Shown: positions 53,873 through 61,587 of the stretch, piece after piece
Position numbering within the stretch: position 1 is the first letter of the stretch
Layout: each line of letters starts with the position of its first letter
Assembly: GCF_019264375.1 (NCBI RefSeq)
Contig: NZ_JAHVAI010000002.1
Location: 248,001 to 312,000, forward strand
Length of the DNA: 64,000 nt
Reading direction: 5' to 3'
DNA from: Sedimentimonas flavescens
Lineage (GTDB): Bacteria; Pseudomonadota; Alphaproteobacteria; Rhodobacterales; Rhodobacteraceae
Program-made: the position numbers and the translations under genes
The notes under the pieces: generated by a model
The model's database searches: none
What the model saw: only the letters and a program-made list of their open reading frames with translations
What the model was told of the DNA's origin: nothing

Positions 53873-55564
53873 TCAGGCGCCCGTCACGACGACCGACTCG
53901 TTCGGAGTCAGCTGGACGGTGCCGATCTTGCGAACATGGCTTTCGATAACATCCCAGATCTGCGGCCCTTCGGTGCCCTCGTTGACCGAGGCCCAACCGG
54001 CAACCACATAGCTGCGCGCCGGGTCGATGGCCTCGCCGGTCTTGAGCAGCGTCATGTTCGAGACACGCTCGCCGATCGGTTTGGAGACGTCGATGTGGTA
54101 GCCCATGCCGCCGATACGCACCATGTCGCCGCCCTGCTGGTAGTAGGGATCGGTGTTGAAGATGTTGTCGGCCACGTCCTCAAGGATCGTGTTGATGGTC
54201 TCGCCGGTCATCTCGGTGCGGTAGCACGCGCCATAGGTCATCGAGGTGGCGTTGTGGATGTCCTCGCGGGTGATGTTGTCGCCCGGAAGCAGCGTGGTGC
54301 CCCAACGCACGCCGGGGGACATGGCGATCTCGGCATCGCGTTCCGAGAGGATCGCGTCGCAGATCAGGTCGTCCCAGGTGCCGTTGAAGTTGCCGCGACG
54401 GTAAAGCAGGCTCTCGGTCTGGCCGACAACCTCTTCCAGTTCGGCCTTGTAGGGCGCGCGCTCGTTGTCGATCAGGGCGGCCATGTCGGTGTCGGGGGTG
54501 ATGACATCCGAGAAGATCGGGATCAGCTTGTGACGGAAGCCCATCATGCGCCCCTCGCGCACATCCAGATCGACGCGGCTGACGAACTTGCCGTTCGAAC
54601 CCGAGGCGATCAGGATCGTCTCACCCACCAGAACCGGTTCGGGCACGGCGTCATGGGTGTGGCCAGTCAGGATGACGTCGATGCCCTTCACGCGGCCCGC
54701 CATCTTGTAGTCCACATCAAAGCCGTTGTGCGACAGGCAGACGACCAGATCGACGCCCTCGGCGCGAACCTCGTCCACGACCTCCTGCATGCGCTCCTCG
54801 CGGATCCCGAACGAATAGTCGGGGAACATCCACTTGGGGTTGGCAATCGGCATATAGGGGAAGGCCTGACCGATGACAGCGATGCGAACGCCGCCGCGTT
54901 CGAAGATCTTGTAGGGCTCGAAGGCGGGCTCATCCCATTCGACGTCGAAAATGTTCGCGCCAAGGAAGGGGAACGGCAGGGTCTCGACGATCTCCTTCAC
55001 GCGGTCCTGGCCGAAGGTCCATTCCCAGTGCGAGGTCATCGCATCGGTGCCAAGCGCGTTCATGATGTTGACCATGTCCTGCCCGGCGGTCTTGAGCGAG
55101 GTCATCGAGCCGTGCCAGGTGTCGCCGCCGTCCAGCAGCAGCGCCTCGGGGCGGTCGGCGCGGATCGCCTTGACCACGGTCGCCACGCGGTCCATGCCGC
55201 CCATCTTGCCGTAGGACTTCGCCAGATCGGTGAAGTTGTCATAGGTCAGCGCATAGGCCTCGGGCGAGTTCGGCTGGAGCTTGAACATGCTCAGGAAGTC
55301 CTTGCCCACCACATGCGGCGGGCGGCCCTTGGCATCGCCCACGCCGAGGTTGATCTCAGGCTCGCGGAAGTAGATCGGCTTGGCCTGCGCGTGAATGTCG
55401 GTGATGTGGATCAGCGTCACATTGCCGAAGCTGTCGAACTCCAGCAATTGGTCCTGGGTCAGCGACTGCTGCGCCATCACGCGCGACCAGCGGCTCAGGC
55501 CGGATGCGCCAAGGATGGTCGAGGCCGCAAGGCTCGCCTGAATGAACTCCCGCCGCGAAATCAT
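53873..55564 (-). CDS. soxB: Thiosulfohydrolase SoxB
   Basis: A 563-residue dimanganese 5'-nucleotidase-family enzyme that hydrolyses sulfate from SoxY-bound thiosulfonate. A twin-Arg signal (ISRREFIQASLAAST) is followed by LIHITDIHAQ near 52-61, a GGDTWHGS metal site, VCLSHNGFDVD and ILTGHTHDAVPEP, then the C-terminal substrate domain. The gene lies between a hairpin after soxA and soxC 39 bases downstream. Confidence 0.96.
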   Translation of the reverse strand: MISRREFIQASLAASTILGASGLSRWSRVMAQQSLTQDQLLEFDSFGNVTLIHITDIHAQAKPIYFREPEINLGVGDAKGRPPHVVGKDFLSMFKLQPNSPEAYALTYDNFTDLAKSYGKMGGMDRVATVVKAIRADRPEALLLDGGDTWHGSMTSLKTAGQDMVNIMNALGTDAMTSHWEWTFGQDRVKEIVETLPFPFLGANIFDVEWDEPAFEPYKIFERGGVRIAVIGQAFPYMPIANPKWMFPDYSFGIREERMQEVVDEVRAEGVDLVVCLSHNGFDVDYKMAGRVKGIDVILTGHTHDAVPEPVLVGETILIASGSNGKFVSRVDLDVREGRMMGFRHKLIPIFSDVITPDTDMAALIDNERAPYKAELEEVVGQTESLLYRRGNFNGTWDDLICDAILSERDAEIAMSPGVRWGTTLLPGDNITREDIHNATSMTYGACYRTEMTGETINTILEDVADNIFNTDPYYQQGGDMVRIGGMGYHIDVSKPIGERVSNMTLLKTGEAIDPARSYVVAGWASVNEGTEGPQIWDVIESHVRKIGTVQLTPNESVVVTGA

Positions 55565-55660
55565 GAGGTAGCCTCCTTCTGCCCCGCCTCCGGGGTCGTC
55601 ACACCGGATTTCCTCAAGGATATCCGATAGATAGAAATTCTTGAATGTGTCAGGAAAGAA

Positions 55661-55695
55661 TAACGCGGGGCAAGGATGGCCCCTGCCCCGCGTTA
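55661..55695 (-). terminator. Long hairpin between soxA and soxB
   Basis: A perfect 12-bp stem TAACGCGGGGCA/TGCCCCGCGTTA with an 11-base loop begins 4 bases after the soxA stop and is followed on the minus strand by TTCTTTCC. It would attenuate transcription or protect the soxXYZA message; soxB may need its own promoter in the remaining 97 bases. Confidence 0.75.
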
Positions 55696-55699
55696 CGGG

Positions 55700-56557
55700 T
55701 TACGGACGGACGCCAGCGCCTTCGATATCAAGCCCGAGGCCGCGCGAGGCGACGTAGAGCTCAAGCTCGCGGAACTCCTGGCTACCGGCACCGAAGGTTT
55801 CGGCGCGGGTGTCGCGCACACAGCCCACAAAGCGCTGGTGGATCGAGACCGGGGCCGCGTCTTTCAGGCGATAGAGCGGGAAGCCGTTGATCTGGCCCTG
55901 GCTCAGGTGGTCGGCACGGATGTAGTTCCCGGCGTTCAACTCGTGGCAGCTCGCGCAGCTCATCTCAAGTTGACCGAAGCGGGTGTAGTACATTTCCTTG
56001 CCGCGCTCCCAGAACTCGGCGGCGGGGCCGTCGATCTGAACGGCGACCGGCATCCCGCGCGATTGCAGCGAGATGGCCGTGGTCATGTTCTTCATCTGAT
56101 CCGAGTTCCACTTCCACGCCTCGGCACCCATGCGCTCGGTGCGGCACGAGTTGACGTAGTCTTCCATCGACCACAGCGCGCCAGCGGCATTGACCTTGGG
56201 CATAACAGCGCGCACGCCTTTCATGCTTTCCTCGATCGCGCCGTGGCAATCGGCACAGGACTTGCCCTCGGAACCCTCGGCGGTGTTCCAGGCATCCATG
56301 CCCTGCTCGGCATAGACGAACATCGGGTTGTCGAAGTCGTCCATCTGCATGGCGCGGGTCTCGTCCTCACGGAAGAGCCAGCCCGAGTAGACCTCGCTCA
56401 GTGCACCGTCCAGATGCGCTGCGGCGGGGGCCTTGGTGGTAATGGTCAGTTCTTCGTTGACCACCAGTTCGGCATCGGCCGGCTCAGCCATGGCGGGGCC
56501 AAAGCCGAGGGCCAGCGCGACGGCGGCGGCGGTAGTGGCGCGAGTGCGCAGCATCAT
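55700..56557 (-). CDS. soxA: Sulfur oxidation diheme c-type cytochrome SoxA
   Basis: A 285-residue periplasmic protein that with SoxX attaches thiosulfate to the SoxY cysteine. The signal peptide ends near residue 24. Heme motifs are CADCH (101-105) and CASCH (201-205), so it is the diheme type; Cys246 in FVGCVRD is the heme-ligand cysteine that is modified to persulfide in known SoxA. Start: ATG with GGAGG upstream; a longer frame extends into soxZ. Confidence 0.95.
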   Translation of the reverse strand: MMLRTRATTAAAVALALGFGPAMAEPADAELVVNEELTITTKAPAAAHLDGALSEVYSGWLFREDETRAMQMDDFDNPMFVYAEQGMDAWNTAEGSEGKSCADCHGAIEESMKGVRAVMPKVNAAGALWSMEDYVNSCRTERMGAEAWKWNSDQMKNMTTAISLQSRGMPVAVQIDGPAAEFWERGKEMYYTRFGQLEMSCASCHELNAGNYIRADHLSQGQINGFPLYRLKDAAPVSIHQRFVGCVRDTRAETFGAGSQEFRELELYVASRGLGLDIEGAGVRP

Positions 56558-56645
56558 TCCTTGATCCTCCCTGAGTTCTGCCCGCGCCCTTGCCGGGCGC
56601 AGGCTTTCCTTGGTGCGGCGCGCTCCCTCACGCGCCGGATCGGCC

Positions 56646-56975
56646 TCAGGCCACTTCGATCGACTTCTTGTCCTCGTAGACCGAGCCATCGTCGTCATAC
56701 CAGGTGAACTTGAACTCACCGGTGGCATCGACCTTGGCGTCGAACTCGATATAGGGGTTGGTCGAGATCGAAGGCTCGAGCGTGACATCGATCACCAGCG
56801 CGCCGTTGAACTCGCAGGTGAAGCGATTGATGATCGAGCGCGGGATCAGGTTGCCGTCCTTGTCCTTGCGCTGACCCGATTCCATCGGGTGCGAGATCAG
56901 GGTCTTGAGCGCGACCACTTCGCCGGCTTTCGCCTTCGAGGGCACTTTCACGCGGGGTTTGACGTTATCAGCCAT
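56646..56975 (-). CDS. soxZ: Thiosulfate oxidation carrier complex protein SoxZ
   Basis: A 109-residue immunoglobulin-like protein that forms the SoxYZ carrier. It begins KPRVKVPSKAKAGEVVALKTLISHPMESG, as SoxZ does, and has no signal peptide, because it is exported together with SoxY. It lies 20 bases after soxY and 88 bases before soxA. Confidence 0.96.
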   Translation of the reverse strand: MADNVKPRVKVPSKAKAGEVVALKTLISHPMESGQRKDKDGNLIPRSIINRFTCEFNGALVIDVTLEPSISTNPYIEFDAKVDATGEFKFTWYDDDGSVYEDKKSIEVA

Positions 56976-56995
56976 GTCTGTGTCTCCTCGAAAAA

Positions 56996-57415
56996 TCAGC
57001 CGCCGCAGCCGCCGATGGTGACCTTAACGGTCGAGCTGGCCTGCACGAAGCTGCCGTCGGGCATCTTCGCGATCGCGAGGACGTCTTGCGTCTTCGACAG
57101 GCGGATGCGGGTCGAGGCGGCTTGCGAGCCGGCGGCGGGGCCGAACTTAAAGGTCGCGACCGACGGGGTCGGGTTGCCGGTGGCCAGCACGATGATCTCG
57201 GTCGCGCCGGGGGCGTCGACGGCGATCGGAACGGTGTTGCCGTTCTCGGCGATCTCGGGGGCGGTCAGGGTCAGACCACCCGTGCCGGTCGCGGCACCAC
57301 CGGTGAAGGCGGCAATGGCGTCGGCGGCAGCGTCGGCCATGGCGCGGGCCGGCAGCATGGCGGCGGCAGCACCACCGAGGGCCAGGGCCAGCGCATCACG
57401 TCTGGAAAGTTTCAT
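56996..57415 (-). CDS. soxY: Thiosulfate oxidation carrier protein SoxY
   Basis: A 139-residue carrier ending in GGCGG, the flexible arm whose Cys (137) carries all pathway intermediates. The twin-Arg signal MKLSRRDALALALGG is at the N-terminus. It is exported with SoxZ as a hitchhiker. It follows soxX by 25 bases. Confidence 0.96.
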   Translation of the reverse strand: MKLSRRDALALALGGAAAAMLPARAMADAAADAIAAFTGGAATGTGGLTLTAPEIAENGNTVPIAVDAPGATEIIVLATGNPTPSVATFKFGPAAGSQAASTRIRLSKTQDVLAIAKMPDGSFVQASSTVKVTIGGCGG

Positions 57416-57440
57416 TGGTTTCTCCTCTTGATCTCGGTGA

Positions 57441-57911
57441 TCACTCTTTGAGCGTCAGCAGGAAGGCGACCACGTCCTCGACCTGCTGCGCCGACAGGAT
57501 CGGCGGCAGATCGGCCGGGGCGGCCTTGCCGGTGTAGGCATCTCCGGGACGGATGAACGGGCCGGTCTTGTACATGCCGGGCATCACGGTCCCCTCGAAG
57601 GTGTGTTTGGCGTCCACAACGATGCCGCGCAGCTGCTCCTCGGACCAGCGATCCGCGGCGCCATCCAGCGCCGGGCCGATGTTGCCCTGGAAATCCGCGC
57701 TGAGCGACGACACCTGGTGGCAGGCGACGCAATTGCCAAGCGAGCGCGTGGTCGCAACCTTCGCACCCTCTTCGGCATTGCCCGGCTGGCCGGTAAGCGA
57801 TTGCGCGACCGCGCCCTCTTCGAACTGCACCTCGGTGGGTGCGGTTTCAGCGAAGGCGACCCCGGTGGCGAGTGTGACGGCAGCTGCCGCCAGCACGACG
57901 TGGCGATTCAT
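57441..57911 (-). CDS. soxX: Sulfur oxidation c-type cytochrome SoxX
   Basis: A 156-residue periplasmic monoheme cytochrome with a signal peptide and the heme motif CVACH at 61-65, Met ligand likely in MPGMYKTG near 110-117. GGGAGG is 7 bases upstream of the chosen ATG; an earlier in-frame start lies in the regulatory gap. SoxXA is the electron entry for the first step. Confidence 0.95.
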   Translation of the reverse strand: MNRHVVLAAAAVTLATGVAFAETAPTEVQFEEGAVAQSLTGQPGNAEEGAKVATTRSLGNCVACHQVSSLSADFQGNIGPALDGAADRWSEEQLRGIVVDAKHTFEGTVMPGMYKTGPFIRPGDAYTGKAAPADLPPILSAQQVEDVVAFLLTLKE

Positions 57912-58115
57912 CGAAGACCTCCCATTTCTTCTCCCACCGACAACATATCCATGCGCGTCAGATCGACGCAATAGTTAAATTCATAAATCTATATATCTGA
58001 TGATAGCGCGTCTCGAAGCGCCTCATGCAAAAGATGAACTTTGCATAGTATAACTTTGATTAATCGTAATTTAATTGACGCAGTCAGGGCGAAAGCGCGC
58101 ACGCGATACAGCGAA
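57912..58115. promoter_or_regulatory. soxW-soxX intergenic regulatory region
   Basis: This 204-base gap inside the minus-strand sox unit is strikingly AT-rich. It contains ATGCAAA-N8-TTTGCAT (58025-58046) and the 8-mer ATTACGAT on the minus strand (58063-58070), which recurs in the soxS-soxV gap. In other sox clusters SoxR binds the corresponding two gaps, so a second sox promoter driving soxXYZABCD is likely here. Confidence 0.6.
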
Positions 58116-58673
58116 CTATTGCCCGGTTACCCGCTCGGCAACGTATTTCTGGAAGTTCACACCGCTCTCGTATCCATGCTCCTGCACCCAGGTCAGAAGG
58201 GCTCCGGTGGTTCCTTTCCCGAAGGCGCCCGGCATGGCGGCGACTGCGGCGCGGCTGGCGGGAATCCCCTCCCCGACCTCTTCGGGAAAGAACATCATGG
58301 TGGGCGTGAACATGACCCCCCATTTCATCGCCATCTCTTTTTCTGGCAGGGTCTCGCCATCGAAATCGGTGACCGCGACATCGCCGAAGAGGTTCATCTG
58401 AACGACGAAATACCCCCCTTCGATCTGGGCGCGAATCTCGGGATCGGAATAGACCTCCTCGTGCATCTTGGCGCAGTAGAGGCAGCCGCGCTGCTCCCAG
58501 ATGATCAGGAGGCGCTTGCCCTCGGCATTGGCCTCGGCCAGATCCTCGCGCATGTCCTTGAAGGTGTCGCGGAACCACGGCTCCTTATGAAGGCCGTCAT
58601 CCCCCAGTTCGGCGGAAAACGCAGGCAGCGCCAGCGCGATGACGGTGATGGCAGCGGTCAGTATACGGCGCAT
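58116..58673 (-). CDS. soxW: Periplasmic thioredoxin SoxW
   Basis: A 185-residue exported thioredoxin. After a signal peptide (ending near ALPAFSA) the redox motif is CLYC (64-67) and the cis-Pro segment is MFTPTMMFF near 120-128. It receives electrons from SoxV and keeps Sox proteins such as SoxY reduced. It starts 15 bases after soxV with a GGAGGAG ribosome site. Confidence 0.92.
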   Translation of the reverse strand: MRRILTAAITVIALALPAFSAELGDDGLHKEPWFRDTFKDMREDLAEANAEGKRLLIIWEQRGCLYCAKMHEEVYSDPEIRAQIEGGYFVVQMNLFGDVAVTDFDGETLPEKEMAMKWGVMFTPTMMFFPEEVGEGIPASRAAVAAMPGAFGKGTTGALLTWVQEHGYESGVNFQKYVAERVTGQ

Positions 58674-58688
58674 GGTCTCCTCCTTGAA

Positions 58689-59429
58689 TCAGCCCAACGA
58701 CGTGAGCGAGGGCATAGTCTTGATCAGGAAATCGGCGATGACGCTGACCTTGTTGGTGGCGATCAGCACGGCAAACAGGATCAGCATGACCCCCATCGCC
58801 TTCTCGACATAAGCAAGCTTGGCGCGATGGCGGCTCATCAACGCAAGGAACGGGCGGGCGAAAAAGGCCGCAAGGATGAAGGGCGCGGTCATGCCAACGC
58901 CGTAGAAGAACAGCAGCAGCGTGCCCCGCGTCAGATCGCCCATCCCCGAGGCCACCATCAGGATCGCCGCCAGCGCGGGCCCGACACAGGGCGTCCAACC
59001 AAAACCGAAGGCCAGCCCGGTGACATAGGCGCCAATCAGCGTCGAGGGGTCGGACTTCGCCTCAATCCGGGCCTCGCGGTAGAGAAACGGGATCCGAAGC
59101 ACGCCCAGGAAATGCAGACCGAACAGGAACAGAACCGCCGCCGCGACGTAGCTGAGCGGCCCCATCCAGCTGCGGAACGCCTGCCCAAGTGCCGTCGCCC
59201 CCAACCCCATCAGCATGAAGATCGTGGTGACGCCCAGGGCGAAGGCCATGGCCGAAAAGACCAGCCGCCGCTGTGCGCCGGGCGCGATCTTTCCGCCGCC
59301 ACGCAGTTCAGACATCGAGATGCCCGCCATATAGGACAGGTAAAACGGAACCATCGGCAGGATGCAGGGGGTCAGAAATGACAGAAGGCCCGCAATCAGC
59401 GCGCCCCCGTAACTCGGGTCCAGAATCAT
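58689..59429 (-). CDS. soxV: Thiol transporter SoxV (CcdA family)
   Basis: A 246-residue inner-membrane protein with six helices. The two membrane cysteines lie in FLTPCILPMVPFYLSYMAG (Cys22) and FGWTPCVGPALAAIL (about Cys165), the CcdA hallmark. It carries reducing power from cytoplasmic thioredoxin to SoxW. GGGAGG precedes the ATG by about 5 bases. It is the first gene of the minus-strand sox unit, divergent from soxS. Confidence 0.94.
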   Translation of the reverse strand: MILDPSYGGALIAGLLSFLTPCILPMVPFYLSYMAGISMSELRGGGKIAPGAQRRLVFSAMAFALGVTTIFMLMGLGATALGQAFRSWMGPLSYVAAAVLFLFGLHFLGVLRIPFLYREARIEAKSDPSTLIGAYVTGLAFGFGWTPCVGPALAAILMVASGMGDLTRGTLLLFFYGVGMTAPFILAAFFARPFLALMSRHRAKLAYVEKAMGVMLILFAVLIATNKVSVIADFLIKTMPSLTSLG

Positions 59430-59524
59430 TTATCCTCCCTGTCAGGGTCTCCCCCGGATCGATTGCTTGATCCGCCCCCGCAAACATATTACGATATTCA
59501 TATGTAATGGGAGGTGCGTCAATC
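59430..59524. promoter_or_regulatory. Divergent soxV-soxS control region with inverted repeat
   Basis: ACATAT (59484-59489) and ATATGT (59500-59505) form a perfect inverted repeat around 10 bases, and ATTACGAT occurs once inside. The outer ACAT/ATGT ends resemble those of the operator at 177-198. This is the gap where SoxR is known to bind in other sox clusters, so it probably holds the SoxR operator and both promoters. Confidence 0.65.
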
Positions 59525-59938
59525 ATGCGCATTGCACTGGCGGCGATTTTCTTGCCTGCGCTGTCGTGGCTGGCTTCGGCGGCTCCGGTGGCCAGTATCG
59601 GTGCGAGTGCAGCCGATGCCGTCGACGCACCTTTCCGGCTGATCATGGTCGAGCAGGCCGGTTGCGGCTACTGCGCCCAGTGGGACGCCGAAATCGGCCC
59701 GATCTATCCGAAGTCTCCCGAGGGAAAACTTGCCCCGCTAGAACACGTGGACCTGCGCAGCGATTGGGCCGAAGGGCTCCAGATCGGCGCGGCACCAGTG
59801 TTCACTCCGACCTTCGTCTTGATGCAGGATGACGCGGAAGTCGGCAGGATCGAAGGCTATCCGGGAGAGGATTTTTTCTGGGGGTTGCTGGGAATAGCGC
59901 TGCGCGACGCGGGTGCCGACTTGCCGCCCCCCCAATAA
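59525..59938 (+). CDS. soxS: Thioredoxin-like protein SoxS
   Basis: A 137-residue exported thioredoxin-like protein (signal peptide ALAAIFLPALSWLASA). The redox motif is CGYC at 47-50 and the cis-Pro segment VFTPTFVLM. It reactivates oxidised or sulfur-modified SoxYZ in Paracoccus. ATG 59525 was preferred because GGGAGG lies between it and an ATG 18 bases earlier. Divergent from soxV. Confidence 0.92.
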   Translation: MRIALAAIFLPALSWLASAAPVASIGASAADAVDAPFRLIMVEQAGCGYCAQWDAEIGPIYPKSPEGKLAPLEHVDLRSDWAEGLQIGAAPVFTPTFVLMQDDAEVGRIEGYPGEDFFWGLLGIALRDAGADLPPPQ

Positions 59939-59939
59939 A

Positions 59940-59958
59940 AGCCGCGCAAATAGCGGCT
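59940..59958 (+). terminator. Small hairpin after soxS
   Basis: AGCCGC and GCGGCT pair perfectly around 7 bases just after the soxS stop. There is no T-run, so termination is doubtful; it may separate soxS and soxR messages. Confidence 0.35.
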
Positions 59959-59978
59959 GCTTCGCTCTCGATTCTGCT

Positions 59979-59997
59979 GCGCATACATGCTATGCGC
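59979..59997. promoter_or_regulatory. Palindrome upstream of soxR
   Basis: GCGCATA-CATGC-TATGCGC is a perfect 7-bp inverted repeat 35 bases before the soxR start. Its position fits an autoregulatory ArsR-family site. Its sequence differs from the AT-rich repeat in the soxV-soxS gap. Confidence 0.5.
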
Positions 59998-60032
59998 GGA
60001 CCTATTGTGCATGTCAGTGCCATGCCAAGGCG

Positions 60033-60431
60033 ATGAAAGGGAAGTTGGTGCAACCGATGGCGCCAGATGGTCAAAAATCCCCGCTGAAGGGAGAGCCGGC
60101 TGCGGCGCTGGACGATGACGGCTGCGCACGCCTCGACGCGGATGAGCTGATGGGCCGGGCACAGGATGCCTCGAACCTTCTCAAGGCGCTTGCCCATGAG
60201 GGGCGGCTGATGATCATGTGCCACCTCAGTTCCGGCGAAAAGTCGGTGACCGAGCTTGAGAACCTGCTGGAATCGCGCCAAGCCGCGGTTAGCCAGCAGC
60301 TCGCGCGGCTGCGTCTTGAAGGTCTGGTCAGTTGCCGCCGCGAGGGAAAGGCGATCTACTACTCCCTCAGCGACCCGCGCGCCGCGCGTATCATCGCCCT
60401 AGTATACGATATGTTCTGCAGCGAAGTCTGA
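60033..60431 (+). CDS. soxR: ArsR-family persulfide-type repressor SoxR
   Basis: A 132-residue winged-helix repressor of the sox genes. Helices ALAHEGRLMIMCHLSSGEKSV and the recognition helix SRQAAVSQQLARLRLEGLV are clear. Cys63 (in IMCHL) and Cys129 (in DMFCSEV) are 66 residues apart, exactly as Cys41 and Cys107 of the persulfide sensor SqrR, and other cysteines are at 31 and 101. The exact start is uncertain: ATG 60033 has a poorly spaced AAGG, and ATG 60057 would give 124 residues. Confidence 0.92.
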   Translation: MKGKLVQPMAPDGQKSPLKGEPAAALDDDGCARLDADELMGRAQDASNLLKALAHEGRLMIMCHLSSGEKSVTELENLLESRQAAVSQQLARLRLEGLVSCRREGKAIYYSLSDPRAARIIALVYDMFCSEV

Positions 60432-60474
60432 TCGTAGCCCTGGGGAGGCGCTGCGTTCGGGAGGGGGAGGACTT

Positions 60475-61521
60475 ATGGACATTCTGCCGATCGGCGTGTT
60501 GTCCGCTCTGGTGGGGCTCATTGGTGGGCTCGTGCTGGGGATGGCAGCGCGTCTTGGAGATTTCTGCACTCTCGGCGCGCTGGAGGCCGCCGCCTATGGC
60601 GAGGATCAGCGCCGCATACGCTTGTGGGGCATCGTTCTGGCCGTGGCGATCACCGGCGCCTTCGTCGCCGAGGCCGCAGGTTGGGCCGATCTGACCTCGA
60701 CCTTCTATCTGACGATCAGCTGGAACCCGATCGGGTCGGTCGTGGGCGGGCTGGTGTTCGGCTACGGCATGGCGCTGGCGGGTAACTGCGGCTTCGGGGC
60801 GCTGGCGCGGTTCGGCGGTGGCGATCTGCGCTCGCTCGTGGTGGTGGTGGTGATGGGGATCTTCGCCTTCGCCACGCTGTCCGGCCCGCTGGCCCCGCTG
60901 CGCGCGGCACTGCTGCCGCAGGTGGATGCAACCGCTCCGCAGGGCATCGCGCATTGGCTGGCGGAACGCTCCGGCCTTGCCCCGATCACCTTCGCCCTGC
61001 CCGTCGCGGCCCTGTTCCTGATCTGGGCGCTCAGCTACGCGCCCCTACGCGGCGACCGCCGCAAGATCCTGTGGGGCATCGCCGCTGGCCTCGCCGTCGT
61101 CTGGTGCCTTGTCGGCACGACCTACCTGTCGCGCGAAAGCCTGGGCGAGGTTGGCGTCGAGGCGCCCTCTTTCACCGCCCCCCTTGGCCGGACGATCCTG
61201 TATTTCATGACCTCGACCGGCGGTGGCATCACCTTCTCGGTCGGTCTGGTTGCCGGGGTTCTGGCGGGCGCATTCGCCGGTTCGGCCATCCGCGGCCTCT
61301 TCCGTTGGGAAGCATGCGAAGACCCGCGTGAACTGGGGCGTCAGGTTTCAGGCGCGGCGCTGATGGGTATTGGCGGGACGGTGGCGCTTGGCTGCTCGGT
61401 CGGTCAGGGGATCAGCGCGATGTCCACCCTCGCCTTCTCGGCCCCGGTTACGCTGGCCGCGATCATCGCGGGCGGGCTGTTGGGGCTACGCCAGTTGATC
61501 CACGGTTTCCAGCCGGACTGA
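60475..61521 (+). CDS. YeeE/YedE-family transporter (SoxT-like)
   Basis: A 348-residue inner-membrane protein with about nine helices and the cysteine motifs of the thiosulfate/sulfur-compound YeeE/YedE family: ARLGDFCTLGAL (near 25-36), MALAGNCGFGALARFGGGD (near 98-116) and ALGCSVGQGISA (near 303-314). GGGGGAGG lies 5 bases before the ATG. It follows soxR by 43 bases. In known sox clusters the equivalent soxT product is thought to move sulfur compounds or a signal for SoxR. Confidence 0.9.
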   Translation: MDILPIGVLSALVGLIGGLVLGMAARLGDFCTLGALEAAAYGEDQRRIRLWGIVLAVAITGAFVAEAAGWADLTSTFYLTISWNPIGSVVGGLVFGYGMALAGNCGFGALARFGGGDLRSLVVVVVMGIFAFATLSGPLAPLRAALLPQVDATAPQGIAHWLAERSGLAPITFALPVAALFLIWALSYAPLRGDRRKILWGIAAGLAVVWCLVGTTYLSRESLGEVGVEAPSFTAPLGRTILYFMTSTGGGITFSVGLVAGVLAGAFAGSAIRGLFRWEACEDPRELGRQVSGAALMGIGGTVALGCSVGQGISAMSTLAFSAPVTLAAIIAGGLLGLRQLIHGFQPD

Positions 61522-61539
61522 TCCCATTCCCCGAAATGC

Positions 61540-61570
61540 AAAAGGCCCGCCAGATAACGGCGGGCCTTTT
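61540..61570. terminator. Bidirectional terminator at the end of the sox region
   Basis: A perfect 12-bp stem AAAAGGCCCGCC/GGCGGGCCTTTT with a 7-base loop lies between the convergent YeeE/YedE and RND genes, with A- and T-runs at its feet. Confidence 0.92.
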
Positions 61571-61587
61571 CGTTTCATGTCACCCGA

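Noticed and set aside
52283-55630. A plus-strand open frame of about 1100 codons opposite soxC and soxB
   Set aside because: It is a shadow of two certain sox genes, without a ribosome site or motif.
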